A DNA stretch of 64,000 nucleotides from assembly GCA_037447655.1 (NCBI GenBank), contig JBBHKE010003464.1, positions 1 through 64,000 of the forward strand. The letters run 5' to 3'. The stretch is from Zygnema cylindricum (taxonomy: Eukaryota; Streptophyta; Zygnematophyceae; Zygnematales; Zygnemataceae). The notes under the pieces were generated by a model. The model worked only from the letters and a program-made list of their open reading frames with translations. It made no database searches and was not told the DNA's origin. Position numbers and translations under genes: made by a program. Positions 1 to 11,500 of the stretch are shown piece by piece; the stretch's first letter is position 1; each line of letters begins with the position of its first letter.

Positions 1-58
1 CACACTCCCGTCCGGCCCCACAGATGAGGACTGGAATTTCATCCGTGAGTAAGATGTT

Positions 59-583
59 TTGGGGGCTTATGATTTGGGAGCCCCCCGCCCGCGATTTTAC
101 ACTCGTATTCCTATGGCCGTGAGGACAATAGTACAAGATGCCCTCCACCTCCCCTTGTCCCACATTTCTTCAAACCCGACGGTCATTGCTCCTTGGCACC
201 TTCATCTTATGTTCTCTCTCTGGGTCTTAGTCCTTCCAGGTCGTGGAGGGGGTAGTGGGGCTACAAAAACAATGGCGCGTTATCGCCGATTCCTTTGTGG
301 TGACTGGAAGGCCCTCCTCGCCGAGCATGAGGATCGGGTATCGAGCACCTCTTTCATACCACGACGCCCACCAAGGCCATCAGATATCCCGGCCTCTTAT
401 CGTAGAGCAATTCACTTAGGCCGTGTTGGTGAGATTTCTCGAGCGGTTGGGGCCCTACAGCCATTCACCCTGCCCCCCGATCTTCTTCCAATATTGAGGT
501 CCTTCAAGCACTCCATCCCCCTGCACCTTCCCCTTTACCCCCTTCCATCCACGCATTTGAGCCTTTTGAGAGTTTTACTTTAG
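59..583 (+). pseudogene. LINE copy 1: region N-terminal to the reverse transcriptase
   Basis: Open for about 174 codons and closely matching the stretch 33383-33821 of the second LINE copy (shared GAYDLGAPRPR, TRIPMAVR, ALHLPLS). I recognise no domain here. In this element class the segment between the N-terminal zinc finger and the RT is poorly conserved and is thought to help bind nucleic acid. The frame is lost near 583, before the RT begins in another frame at about 600. Confidence 0.7.
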
Positions 584-599
584 ATCGAGAGGTTTTTAT

Positions 600-1400
600 T
601 AAGGCCCTTAGCTCTTCTCTTCACCTTTCAGCGGGGGGGCCCTCGGGCACAGTGCATGAGTTGTTTCGCGATGTTTTGCCCCCTGAATCGGGTGCCCGAG
701 GGTTCGACGTGTTTTTTCGAGTCGGTTCTCTTATTGCTAGTGGGGATGTGCCCCCTCGGATTTATGATCTTCTCACTGCGTCCCGCCTTGTGGCATTCGC
801 CAAACCTAATGGTGGGATCCGCCCTATTGCCGTGGGAGAGGTTTTATATTGATTGGTGGCTCATGAGATATGTCTCCAGCTCTAACCAGCTTTCCATGAC
901 TATTTCTCTCCTCGTCAGTTTGGAGTGGCCACGAGAGGAGGTTGTGAGGCCGTGGTCCACGGGATTAGGGCTTTGTAGGATGCACATCCGGATTAATGGG
1001 TCCTTCAGGACGACGTTTCCAATGCGTTCAATACGATGGATTGGAACTTGATTTTTTCAGAGCTTATCGCGGCTCTATCTCCAATTGTCTAATTATTCCC
1101 CTTTGTGAGGGCTTTCTATTCTTTGACAAGCACCCTTTCCTTCTCGGCCGACGGTGATCTCATGCCTCTCTCCTCCGCGATTGGCACTCGCCAAGGCGGC
1201 CCTCTCGGCGGACCTTTGTTCGCCCTCGCCCATTACCGGGCCCTTCGTGCTTCCGCATCCGCCTTCCCTTCTTGCCTTTTCCCTTCGGGTGCAGATGATA
1301 TGCACATTATTGGGCCTAGAGAACAAGTCGTGTTGGCATATGATTTTTTCAAGGAAAATTTAGCGGAATTCAACCTTTCAGTCTAGCCTTCGAAGTGTGT
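600..1400 (+). pseudogene. LINE copy 1: reverse transcriptase domain (broken)
   Basis: Reverse transcriptase that would copy the element RNA at a nicked target. Visible motifs: GGPSGT and LFRDVLPPESGARGF at the start, KPNGGIRPIAVGE (motif 1/2 region), DVSNAFNT (motif A, first catalytic Asp, near 1010-1035), TRQGGPLGGPLFA (motif B, near 1186) and GADDMHIIG (motif C, near 1290). The catalytic Asp-Asp of motif C is intact here, while the second copy at 33904-35426 reads ADN. Stops occur near 850 and 1384, and at least one frameshift falls between 850 and 1090. The RPIAVGE signature is typical of early-branching LINEs with restriction-like endonucleases rather than plant L1 elements. Confidence 0.8.
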
Positions 1401-1537
1401 TATTTGGTCTCCTTAGGATATTCCACTTTCTTTTACTCCCCTTCCTTGTTTTCAAACCCCTTCTTGGTTGCCCCGTTGGTTAGGATACTTTCGTGACCCA
1501 ATTCCTTCACGATGCTTTACAGACAAATTTGGCCTAA

Positions 1538-2777
1538 GTGGACAACCTTCCTCACCTTCCCGATCCCCAAGTGGCTTTTGTTATGTTAACTAGGTGTTTT
1601 CCCCACCGCCCTTCTTACCTTACTCGTACTTCCCCTCCCACCTGGACGTTTGTTTCCTCTCTCTCAGCTTTTGACGATCGCCTCATGGACGTCCTCCACA
1701 CTCTGTTACGTCGTGGGGCTTTCGATCGTGAGTCTAGGCCCTCGACCCACATTCAGGGATCCCTCCCTGTCTCTGTTGGGGGTATTGGTCTATTTTCGAC
1801 TGCTCGTGTTGCTCGCGCTGCCTATTTGGGAAGTTGGTGCCTTATTGTCTCTTCTCTTGTTTCGTGTTTCTTAGCTAGGGACACCCCCGTTCTAGCTACC
1901 GTTGTCCCCCGGGTTTCAGATGGTGTGTTAGCCTTCCAGCGCTCTTTATTAAACACGTCACGTTCTCTTCCTCCCCATGCCCTAGTGGATGTGCCGATTC
2001 TCTCTACCCTTGTTACAAAATCCGTTGAGCGTGTCCAAAAATCGATTTCCGATCGGGTTGTCGCCGCCATTAAATCTGAGCTTCTTAAGGAGCTTCCCTT
2101 TGACTCTTCGGGTGCACGTCTTCTCTCTTGTGGTGGACGTGCTTCTAGGTCTTGGCTTTTCCCTACACATATTTTTTCCACTCTCCGATTCTCACCTGCT
2201 CAGTTCACCACCGCCCTCCGGTTTCGCCTTGGCCTCCCCCATCCTCCTTACTTGGCTCTCTTGTTTGTGCATGTGGTCCTGTCTAGGGGCCCGATGGTGT
2301 CCATTTGCTTCGGTGCTCCCATGGGGGAGATATGATCCAGGCGTACGACACTATTCGCAAAGCCACTATTTGCGACGTAGTTGCAACTATCGCTTTAGAG
2401 GGGGGCTTTTCTGTGCGTCGGGAGGTTTCTAATATTATTCCCTCGCGTCGGATCGATATTGTTTTACTCGATTGTGCCCGTCGTATCCTTTGGTGATATT
2501 GTTTTGGCGAACCCTACTTCAGCTATAGTTGTTGGTCAGGCGGCTCGCCATGTTGGAGTGGCGGCTCGTGATGCCGCTAAGGCGAAGGAGCGTGATTATG
2601 CCCACTGGGACCCTATGGATGACTTTATTCCGATGGCGGTCGAGATCTTTGGTTGTTCTGGGTTTGCAATCGACGAGTTTCTCCGTACTTGCGCTTGACG
2701 TGTTTTCGAGACCCGAGGACCTGGGAGCCCTCCACCTTCGGTCTTACTTCTTTTTATCGTCAACCCTTATCTGTGGC
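1538..2777 (+). pseudogene. LINE copy 1: thumb/linker and restriction-like endonuclease
   Basis: From 1538 to 2335 the thumb and linker match the second copy (LPHLPDPQVAF, PHRPSYLTRTSPPT, FDDRLMDVLHTLL). From about 2270 to 2640 comes the degraded CCHC motif, then GGFSVRREV, PSRRIDIVLLD and FGDIVLANPTS, the order seen in PD-(D/E)XK endonucleases of R2-like elements. This domain should nick the target to prime reverse transcription. Frame changes occur near 2330 and 2455. The reading frame is cut at 2777 by copia A and resumes at 7634. Confidence 0.75.
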
Positions 2778-3679
2778 TGAAATTTTGTGGTCTCCATTAA
2801 CCCACAAAATTAGCAACCTATGCAAAGCCTCTAAGATAATATTTGCCCCTTTCACTTTCTCACTCAATAAGTGCCGCCCAATCACACAAATATTCTGACC
2901 ACCCTTACCCCTGTGAGGACAAGACTTCCCTGAGTCAAACGCAAAAAGAATCACTGAATTTGCTCCCCTGAGCAGTTAATTATGGCTTGCCAAAGATGGC
3001 CTATAAATACAAAAGGTCACCTGGAGAGAGGCGCCTTAAATACGCTAAGTCCCTTAACTCCTACTCATAACTACCTACTACTCTACCCTAGGCCAATCAA
3101 AAGAGTGTATAGTACAAGAAGGTACAGTGGCCGATTGTACTTCTTGTACGGCCATTGTACAATATGGTCTTCTGGTTGACACTTGTCAACTTGGGAGCCA
3201 TCGTTCCTCCTCCCATCTTTCCCGGCGTTTAATGATGTGTCGCCACGTGGCAAAGCGCGCCGCGCTGTCTGGAAGCCGCCAAAGATTCATTCGGGTTTGG
3301 CGGGGGCGACGACGGCCGTCCAATCATATATTTTACACGGTTAGATTCGCGTCCGCGAGCGCCGTTTGACTATTGATGTCGTTTCGTCATTTTTGGTCTG
3401 TTTAAGTCAAAGTGACGTTTTTATAACACTTTAATTAATTACCGAACCATATACGTGTATCATTTCGTTAACGCCTAAGTGGATAAGGCATACGTCTTTA
3501 TAGAAATCCGTAGACCCAGGTTTAAATGTTGTTAAAGGCAGCATTTTGGTAATCTATCAATCTGTATGTCTGTTTCCCTATTTCATTCTGACTATGGCGG
3601 CAGCCATGGTGACTCTCTCTCTCTCTCTTCACTGTAGAGTCTAAATTAATAAGTGAATATTTATTACTTCTTTTCAGCA
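2778..3679 (-). repeat. copia A 3' LTR
   Basis: 902-bp LTR ending in TG...CA on the minus strand, where it begins TGCTGAAAAG (the partner begins TGTTGAAAAG). The purine tract AAGGGGAG abuts it at 3680-3687. It contains a TATA-like stretch near 3000, the hairpin TGCTCAGGGGAGC near 2965, and on the plus strand at about 3470-3530 a tRNA-like A-box/B-box segment (GTGGATAAGGC...). Confidence 0.88.
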
Positions 3680-3938
3680 CTCCCCTTAATTCTTAGTCAA
3701 CTTTTAATTTAAGTCCACACATTTTAACACTCTTTTTATCTTCTAGTCTACTTTTCTTTCAACTCACACTTAATAACAAAACATAGTTATATATATTTTT
3801 TTCTTTTTCCTTCTTTTTTTTTTTTTTTTTTTTCTTTTCCCCTCATAAAAATTTAAGTGAATACCTCTGTATTTGAAATAGTGTATTAGATGAACCGAAA
3901 TAATAATTGCATCACACATTTTATTTTGCATGCCATTT

Positions 3939-4217
3939 TTACATAAATCCGGACTTTTGGAGTAAGGATTTTATCCACCTCATTCCTTTTTCATCCGAGC
4001 AAAATCCAAATTCCCACTTGCATTTCAAACAACCAGTCCCATCCCTGACCTGCAACACATACCCAGATATTAACCCTTTTACAAACATACCTTCATAAAT
4101 GGCATCACTCCCATTAGTGATGTCAAATCCATTACCCCCCAAATTTATCTTTAAATCACGAGTCCCCACTAAGTTCCTCATAAAATCTACATCTTTCGTA
4201 GTCATATATTTGTACAT
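3939..4217 (-). pseudogene. copia A: RNase H remnant
   Basis: A 92-codon open stretch aligns with the RNase H start of the other copia elements (VGTRDL..HLGG, then SGYVLQVRDG, ending WIKSLLQKSG), but many key residues are changed. It is the only pol material in this element. It is followed downstream on the minus strand by the purine tract and the 3' LTR. The catalytic acidic residues cannot be assigned, so it is non-functional. Confidence 0.6.
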
Positions 4218-4342
4218 GATAATTACCTCATTTTTTGAACTTCCCTCACTCTCTTCGTGGAATTCTTTCCACTATCACTTTCGATTTTGATTCCCAAAAA
4301 AAAATTCTCCACCCCTAAACCTTTCATTAGATATTCCTCTTC

Positions 4343-5446
4343 TCACCTATACTTTGAAGCTCCTTCTAGATTTACTTCACCCCTTTCCATGAAATCCGTT
4401 GAAGTCTCCTCTTTCGACCATTTTTCTGTCACCAAAATATCTATGAAAATATCCTCATTATTTTTACCTTTTTCAAGTACCTCCTTTCTCTTTACCTCCC
4501 TTAAACCTCCAAAAGCACACTGTTGCTTTCGTGGAATTTCTTTGTGCATTTCTCTCTTCTCCATACTACCGATGTAGAGAAGCTCCGAAATATCTTCATC
4601 CTGTTTCTCTTCTTCCCCTTCTTCCTCCTCATTCACATTCCAACTTTTTATTTCTTCCAAACAAGGACATTCTGCCATATAGTGACCCGGTTCCCTACAA
4701 AAGAAGCAAACCCCTCCTTTCGAAACTCCTCTTTCTTTTCCTCTTCCTCTCTTTCCACTAAAATTCTGATAAGGCTTATTTTTTTCTTTCTTCCTCTCAT
4801 CACGCTTCCGCCAGTCACCACTAGCTCCGAAAGCACACTTTTGTCTCCGTAGAATGTCTGCATGCTTCTTAGTGGTTTTTGGTTTAAAAAGAAGCTCCTC
4901 GAGCTCCTCTTCCGGTTCCGTTACTTCATCTTTTTCCTCGTCATGAACTTGAGTTAAAAAATCCTTATTCTTTCCTCCATCTCTTGAGGAACCTTGTTCA
5001 TCTTTCAGTCGGAGTTCTGCAAGCTTGACACACTCTGCCATATAATGTCTTGGTTTCTTGCAGAAGTGACATAGTCCACCTCGAGGAGCTCCTCTCCCCT
5101 GTCGATCAAATCTGCCACCACCTTGTCCTCTTCCTCCAAAGTTTCGATAGGGATCCTTTCCCTTTTCCTCATCACGCTTCAGCCAATCAGATCTTGCAGC
5201 CAATGCTTGAACACTCGGACTTCCTCTCCTAAGTTCTATGGTACTCTCTTTCACTAAAATCATCCCCACTGTATCTTCCCAATTCCAATTGCTATCACCT
5301 AGATCCTGCAACCGATTAATGATATTCTCATACTCTTCTTGTAGTTTCATTATCAGAGTATTTACTCTTTGTCTCTCAGACCATGAGTTACCTGCACTCT
5401 CTAGTTCTCCAAATAATGCTCCTAAATCATTGCAATAATCATTCAT
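4343..5446 (-). CDS. copia A: Gag with two zinc knuckles
   Basis: 367 codons open with no stop, the best preserved ORF in the element. Residues 1-90 match the capsid-like part of the other copia Gags (LESAGN, VNTLIMKLQEEYENI, VGMILVKESTIE). Zinc knuckle 1 is at residues 126-139 (C126, C129, H134, C139) and knuckle 2 at 247-260 (C247, C250, H255, C260), both C-X2-C-X4-H-X4-C. The knuckle plus an acidic tail and an RRQKCAFG box has been duplicated in tandem with a spacing of about 121 residues. Other Gags in the window have one knuckle. Gag would package the RNA in cytoplasmic particles. The part upstream (5477-5980) is in another frame, so the start shown is not the original. Confidence 0.75.
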   Translation of the reverse strand: MNDYCNDLGALFGELESAGNSWSERQRVNTLIMKLQEEYENIINRLQDLGDSNWNWEDTVGMILVKESTIELRRGSPSVQALAARSDWLKRDEEKGKDPYRNFGGRGQGGGRFDRQGRGAPRGGLCHFCKKPRHYMAECVKLAELRLKDEQGSSRDGGKNKDFLTQVHDEEKDEVTEPEEELEELLFKPKTTKKHADILRRQKCAFGASGDWRKRDERKKEKNKPYQNFSGKRGRGKERGVSKGGVCFFCREPGHYMAECPCLEEIKSWNVNEEEEGEEEKQDEDISELLYIGSMEKREMHKEIPRKQQCAFGGLREVKRKEVLEKGKNNEDIFIDILVTEKWSKEETSTDFMERGEVNLEGASKYR

Positions 5447-5476
5447 ACTTCCTCCTTTGTAAGTATAAGCTGAAAT

Positions 5477-5980
5477 CTAATTTTCTGCCAGCTGTTGTTG
5501 TTGCAATGACCCACTCTTGTATTTCTTTACAAGAGATACCCAAATCTGAGAGGAAGATCTAACATGCATAAAGGGAATGGCAATACCCTTCACTACACTT
5601 TTGAGAATTAGTAGCTTAGCCACCTTGTCCTTATAGTTCCATTTTTCATATTTTGACCGTTCGGTCTGACTCTTTGTCACCATTGTTGGTGGTGCTGTTG
5701 CTGATATTGTAGTTGACAATGGAGTCCCTCGAGAAGCAACTCCTCCCTTTTCTCCTTCCATGATTATCTCCTCCCCTTCCTCGTCATCGTTCGTGATGGT
5801 GGTTGTGGTGGTGGAGGCACCAGAAAAACGTGTTCCTCCAACTCCAGGTGGAGGTGGACATCGAATTTGCCCGGACACTATGCCCCGTAGGTGCTTCTCA
5901 AAAAGTTCTCCCTCCATCATCATTTCCCAATAAAGAAAGTCAGATCCATTAAATATGGGCACCCTAGAGGGTGGGCCCAT
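5477..5980 (-). CDS. copia A: Gag N-terminal part
   Basis: 167 codons beginning MGPPSRVPIFNG, the conserved Gag start of all the copia elements here. The ATG at 5980 lies inside the primer-binding site (5970-5984), so the sequence that pairs with the tRNA also supplies the start codon. The region includes KYEKWNYKDKVAKLLILKSV and IWVSLVKKYKSGSLQQQQLAEN, which match Gag at 20279-20440. It ends at a stop just before the downstream Gag ORF resumes at 5446, so one stop or frameshift separates the halves. Confidence 0.7.
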   Translation of the reverse strand: MGPPSRVPIFNGSDFLYWEMMMEGELFEKHLRGIVSGQIRCPPPPGVGGTRFSGASTTTTTITNDDEEGEEIIMEGEKGGVASRGTPLSTTISATAPPTMVTKSQTERSKYEKWNYKDKVAKLLILKSVVKGIAIPFMHVRSSSQIWVSLVKKYKSGSLQQQQLAEN

Positions 5981-5984
5981 TACC

Positions 5985-7633
5985 TGAAATTATGTGGTCT
6001 CCATTAACCCACAAAATTAGTGTTGTTCTGAGACAACTGCTGGCACTAAAGATGAAGAAGATGCAGCAGTAGTCATCGTAGAACAAATCAAGAGAGGAAG
6101 CTTCCACAAATACCGATGGCTGAACAGCAACTTTAACAGACTATAACTTTCGGAAAAACACTGCAATCGTCCTGAAAATTTGCCACACTTTAGATAACAT
6201 ACAAAAGAACACACACACAAAATTTCAATCAATTCCGCTCCCAGATCTGTGAGATATGTAGAATTGAGATTACATAAAACTGAGTGTACAGTTTTCATAT
6301 CATTTGTTCCTAAAAATCAAATTCACTAAGTCCTACTTCTATACACCGAAACTACACTAAGCTGTACGGAGGCATTCCAGCCGTACATCTAACATTCTAT
6401 CACAAATATTTACACCGAAGTTCAGACAACGTAAAGTGATAATGATCTAGTCACGCCTCGTCACTATTTGTTGGCGGCGGCTGTCAGCGGTCCGATTAGA
6501 GGATTTGGCACCGTAGAACTGACTTCACGAAGTCCCGTGGTCCTGCCGAATTTCCGTACGTCCACGGAGGACATACTCACGCATTCTCCCAAGTGACGAC
6601 GCGTGTCCCAAGTGTGAATGAACCGTGAACTCCCAACTTCACTGTCACACTAATTTTGGTAAGTACTGAACCGAACTCAACCAAAAATAGCTTAAGTCCT
6701 AAACAGCTCTCTCTCCCTCACAGCTGAGGCATAGAGAGGACTAAAGCTTTCTAAAAACAACAATTAGCAGCCTATGTAAAGCCTCTAGAATAATATTTGC
6801 CCCTATCACTTTCTCACTCAATAAGTGTCGCCCAGGCACAAAAATATTCTGACCACCCTCACCCCTGTGAGGACAAGACTCCCTTGAGTCAAACGCAAAA
6901 AGAATCATCGAATTTGCTCCCCTGAGCAGTTAATTATGGCTGGCCAAATATGGCCTATAAATACAAAAGGTCACTTGGAGAGAGGCGCCTCAAATAAGCT
7001 AAGTCCCTTAACTCCTACTCATAACTACCTACTACTCTACCCTAGGCCAATCAAAAGAGTGCATAGTACAAGAAGGTACAGTGGCCGATTGTGCTTCTTG
7101 TACGGCCATTGTACAACATGGCCTTCTGGTTGACACTTGTCAACTTGGGAGCCATCGTTCCTCCTCCCATCTTTCTCGGCGTCCAATGATGTGTCGCCAC
7201 GTGGCAAAGCGCGTCGCGTTGTCTGGAAGCCGCCAAAGATTCATTCGGGTTTGGCGAGGGCGACGACGGCCGTCCGATCATATATTTTACACGGCTAGAT
7301 TCGCGTCCGCGAGCGTCGTTTGACTATAGATGTCGTTTTGTCAATTTTGGTCTGTTTAAGTCAAAGTGACGTTTTTATAACACTTTAATTAATTACCGAA
7401 CCATTTACGTATATCGTTTCGTTAACGCCTAAGTGGATAAGGCATACGTCTACGTAGAAATCTGTAGACCCAAGTTTAAATGTTGCTAAAGGCAGCATTT
7501 TGGTAATCTATCAATCTGTATGTCTGTTTCCCTATTTCTTTCTGACTATGGCGGCAGCCATGGTGACTCTCTCTCTCTCTCTTCACTCTAGAGTCTAAAT
7601 TAATAAGTGAATATTAATTACTTCTTTTCAACA
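5985..7633 (-). repeat. copia A 5' LTR, with a nested solo LTR
   Basis: The LTR runs from 7633 (TGTTGAAAAG on the minus strand) to 5985 and is 902 bp after subtracting the 742-bp insertion 6021-6762 and one 5-bp duplication. That is exactly the length of the 3' LTR. The primer-binding site follows immediately on the minus strand at 5984-5970 (GGTAATGGGCCCACC, one mismatch from the copies elsewhere). Confidence 0.88.
6021..6762 (-). mobile_element. solo LTR (family S) nested in the copia A LTR
   Basis: A 742-bp insertion with TGTTGTT at one end and AACAACA at the other (TG...CA), flanked by the perfect 5-bp duplication ATTAG (6016-6020 and 6763-6767). No coding potential for retroviral proteins. 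On the minus strand its last 125 bases recur at 43965-44088, where they abut a copia RT fragment. This is best read as a solo LTR left by LTR-LTR recombination. Confidence 0.85.
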
Positions 7634-7980
7634 GTGGCTTTACAACGAGTGCAGGCTTCTATTCCCTCCTATCGGCTGTTGCGGTTGTGGATCGTCGTCA
7701 TGTTCCAAAACTCCCTCAACGTGCTCCCCCGGGCTGGGCGGACTTACGGGGTTGCTTTTCGTAGTTATTTAATTGAGTTGGGGTTGGGGTTGTAGTTTTG
7801 GTTTTGTCTGTTGCCGTGCTTTTCATTTTGATTTTGGGTGCTTCTATTTTCCTTGTTTTCTTTTTGTTTCTGTGTTCCGTTTTTTTTTTTTTATTCCCAT
7901 GCTGGTAGTTTTTCAGTTTTGGCCATGCCACCCTTTTTGTACCCCCGGACTCAGATGGTTTACCATCGTTTTTTTTAATT
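7634..7980 (+). pseudogene. LINE copy 1: C-terminal end and 3' tail after the copia insertion
   Basis: Continues the LINE reading frame beyond the copia A target site for about 50 codons. It then runs through T-rich untranslated DNA to a short hairpin (GATGGTTTACCATC, about 7949-7962) and a T run. A similar hairpin plus T-rich end occurs at about 27940-27980, which suggests a conserved LINE 3' end. Confidence 0.65.
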
Positions 7981-8059
7981 TACCTGGCCCCCCTTTTCTT
8001 CCCTTCCTGTCTTTTCCCTTGTTGTCTTTTCCCCCTATGGTGGATGGCAAACATTTGCT

Positions 8060-8400
8060 TTTGACTTTGTGGTCATGTCGCTCTACAGCTTTTACGGATA
8101 TCGCCTCACAGAACGTAACCTTTCGTTTGACCGTCCAAGTTTGTGTTTCTGGACCCAATTTCTTGATTTTGCCCTTCATATTGATTTGTCCCATGTAGAA
8201 AATCTCTCCAAGCTTTCCGACCCTCGGGTGGTTTTGGCTAGGTTTTTCAATCACCGTCCTTCTTACCTCTCTTGTACCTCCCCCCTCATTCGTACCTTTT
8301 GTCTCATCTCTTTCCACCTTTGATGATTACATTCCTCCACCGTTTATCGGGTCGGGGTACTTTTGATCTCGAATGCAGTCCTTCGCCTCCCTTTCATGCA
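8060..8400 (+). pseudogene. fragment of a related LINE (linker region)
   Basis: Translated in more than one frame this stretch gives DLSHVENLSKLSDPR, HRPSYLSCTSP and a degraded DDYI..., which align with the LINE linker at 34865-35060 and 1530-1720. It is more diverged than the two main copies and has frame changes. It directly follows the 3' tail of copy 1, so it is a separate older insertion or a rearranged piece. It ends at an A-rich tract at about 8405-8470. Confidence 0.55.
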
Positions 8401-8599
8401 TCCCTTACAAGAAAAGAAAAGAAAAAAAAAAGACAAGAGAAGACAAGAAGAGAAAAGTCGGGGAAAACCAAGAAAAGAGATTCTAAGACGAGGGGATTCG
8501 CCCTCTACCTATTGAGGGAGCTTGTTTGTTATATTGCCTCTATGTTACGACACTCGTTTTTGAACTAAATTGCAGTGGATGATGATTTCTTCCCTACCC

Positions 8600-11500
8600 C
8601 AAGGAATCTTACCAAAGTACTATAGCAACTCAAATTGTTGGATTGCAATTTCCTAAATGTAACACATTTTTTTTTCTATATTTTCTCCATTCATGATTGT
8701 CAATTCATCCATTCAAGACTTTCATTGACTGGCATTTGTGTCGTTGAAAGCATCTTGCTGATATTGGTGGCAAACAGTAATAAAACAAGATTACTTAAAA
8801 AAAAGAGAAAAAACAGCGTTATTGTTAAGATGTCTGCATTGTGACAGGTAAATAAACGGTATATCGCTATTAGCGTTAGTGCTACTTTGCTATTCACATC
8901 ATTTTTTCTGTGTGCACACATTTCTGCTTTTAGGTTCCTTTTTTTTTCTATTTCCGTCTTTATTCGTTTTCCTTTTCGGTTCAGTTTAAGTTAATTTAAG
9001 CGACAAAAATCAGCGTTAATAATCAAATATAGTGTAGCATGTGAGAGCTTTACTAGGTTGCACATCCTCTTCTTGTCGCATTAACTAGAGCCACATTTTG
9101 GGGCACCATGATATAGGATTTATATGTGACACCAGAATATATAACTTTTTTGTCTAATATACAGTCTCTATTCAGAACATGGCCGTTTTTTTTTCTTATT
9201 CCTGTCTCTATCTACAACGCTTTTTGTGGTTGCAATTACGAGCGTTATCAGAAGTTTATATTTCTCTAATTTTCTGATAAGAGTTTCCTATTGTGACATT
9301 TTCTCAATAATCGATTAACTGCCACTAGCCAATCATGGGTCCGTTATACATATTAAAAATGACCAATAGAAAAATAAAACAAACAAACAAATGAATAAAA
9401 ATAGAAAAAAGTCAATCAAGTGATAGCATGTACACTTCCGTTCTTCCTTCATGTGAAAGAGACATATGACGGACATGAGATACGGGAACAAAAAACTAGT
9501 CATATGCCATTTAACCAGCAAGTACTTCCGTACTTTTTGTATTCTATTGAGAATATTGGAATTGTCGAAATTTGAACCGAATCATAGAAATTTGAACTAA
9601 CTAATAAATGGTAGTATAGTTGATGCTAATTATCTGTTTGGAACTGATACCATATGCCACTTAAGGTTTTAAAGACGAAGCAACACTAATTTCATATTAA
9701 AGACATGATTACTTGACACTCATTACCAACAGGGACAGTATAACTAAATGAGGTTTATACCCTCCTTTTACAGTTCCACAGAGGTACTAATTTTAAAAAT
9801 ACTACAATAGGTCGAATACTCTCACTCTAAATACATGTATACCAGCTATAAAAGTGTATATCCACGCTAATAGGTGTATTCCACACTAAGAAAGCCCTTA
9901 ATTATCCAAATAAGACTGACGTCGTCTTTGTCAAAAGTAGAAGGGGAAACCACCTTTAGGGTTTTCTAGGGTTTTTTAGAGGAACCGAAAGAACGGCTTT
10001 AACAGACTCCGAGAAGACGGGCAAGGGAGAACATTAATGTCCTCATGAAAAACATCTTTACAAAAAATATAGATATCCTGAGCCGTAAAACAAATCAGCT
10101 CAACACCGAAACTCCAAAAGAATATCGAAATCTTGACAGGAGAATCCCGTGGATACATTCTCAGGGATCATTATATATTCGCAATATATCAGTTTGTGGT
10201 ATCTGCAGATAATAACATGAAAGCTAGTCATAAATTTGAAAACTACCAAGGACTTTGACGAGAAATGAAACATAAACCGGCAAAAAATCCCTTCAATACA
10301 AAAAGAAGACATGTATGTGAAAATGATTCTGCATGATATGCCTCTGATAATCTCACATTCATTTGAGTCACTCGAACAAATGACTTTTGTTGGATGACTT
10401 TTGGTACTTGTTTTTAAAGAACTGTGTCAAAACAAAAATTAACAACACTACAAATAGAAAATTACAAACAAAAACAACAAATTAAGGACATGGACAAGTA
10501 TTAGCGAGGAACCCTCATTATCTGCTTAATTGTACAAGGCAAAGACAAACTGTTGTGGAGTGAACCATTCTTAAAATCACCCATCATTATTAAAGTTAGT
10601 GAACTATTATTAGTCTAAACACTTTGTTAGAATAAGACTAAATTATGTTTTCCAACCTGGCTAATTATGCGCCACCGAATTGGACAATGTTATCAAAAAT
10701 AATTTACGATTTTGGGTTATAAAAAAACTCACCCAAATTAGAGCGATTAACTCTTAGAGGGTTGGCAAGTGTAGCAATTCAAAGAGAGGCCTCAACCCAC
10801 CATCATGTGCAATTCTCACCTAATCGTCCAAATTCTGTACTATCAAAAAAGCAAAATATAGAAAATGTTAGGACATACACTCAGATAAAGTATAAGCTAT
10901 CATATAACTTACCGGAATAGCTATGTACCATTTAAGACGAGGATAAGCGGATATCCGGCAATCCAATTTTTCTCCATTCATGGTAAAAAAATTGATATTT
11001 GGGTATAATATGAAAGACATGTTTGCTTCACATCAGTCTCCTCCTTCCTACCATCATCCTAGGAGTTCTCTTGCTTCCAGTAAATTGTGTGTTGAAAGCT
11101 AAACTGAAAAAAGTGCTAAAAAAACTCTTAACTCTTTTATTCGGAATAAAGAACAGGTTTAGGTTTAGGTTTAGGCTTTTTTCAACACTATTTTTTTTGC
11201 TTCCAAATTGAACTTTCCACACCGCTTATCTTAGTAGTGGAACAATTAAAAGGGTATGAACAATATTTTATAGGTCCGTTCAGTATGTTATAGATTTTAG
11301 CTAATTTATGCGTAAATCGGCCATTGGGCGACATGGCGTATCAAGTCAACCATGGTGACACTGTTTAATGATTTTTGGTAACGAATCTACAAACCTAATA
11401 TGGTTTGAAGGAATAATATGACATCATGAGGTCATTAGCCCATTTGAACAATTTTTTAAAATGTCGATTTATAACTACGTTAAATATTATGGGCCACTTA

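Larger units (their letters stand above)
2778..7633 (-). mobile_element. copia A: gag-only copia element inserted in LINE copy 1
   Basis: LTR retrotransposon on the minus strand, flanked by a perfect 5-bp target duplication GTGGC (2773-2777 and 7634-7638). Both LTRs are 902 bp once the nested insertion at 6021-6767 is removed. The internal part (3680-5984) is only about 2.3 kb and keeps gag and a scrap of RNase H; protease, integrase and most of RT are missing. This resembles non-autonomous gag-bearing LTR elements (TR-GAG type). It could instead be a simple internal deletion, but the gag has been enlarged by an internal duplication. Confidence 0.9.
1..7980 (+). mobile_element. LINE copy 1 (zinc finger/RT/restriction-like endonuclease type), 5'-cut by the window edge and split by a copia insertion
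   Basis: Non-LTR retrotransposon whose left end lies outside the window. Coding similarity to the copy at 33131-36022 runs from about position 1 to 2777 and resumes at 7634, with copia A between. The two parts rejoin in sense: the C-terminal coding stretch reads on at 7634 into a Leu-Gln-Arg-Val-Gln-Ala segment of the kind that ends such proteins. A T-rich 3' tail with a small hairpin (about 7950-7962) follows. Several stops and frameshifts are present, so the copy is dead. The 3' limit near 7980 is approximate. Confidence 0.8.

Noticed and set aside
11156-11176. Three GGTTTA units resembling plant telomere repeat
   Set aside because: The unit is a hexamer, only three copies, and not TTTAGGG; there is no array.
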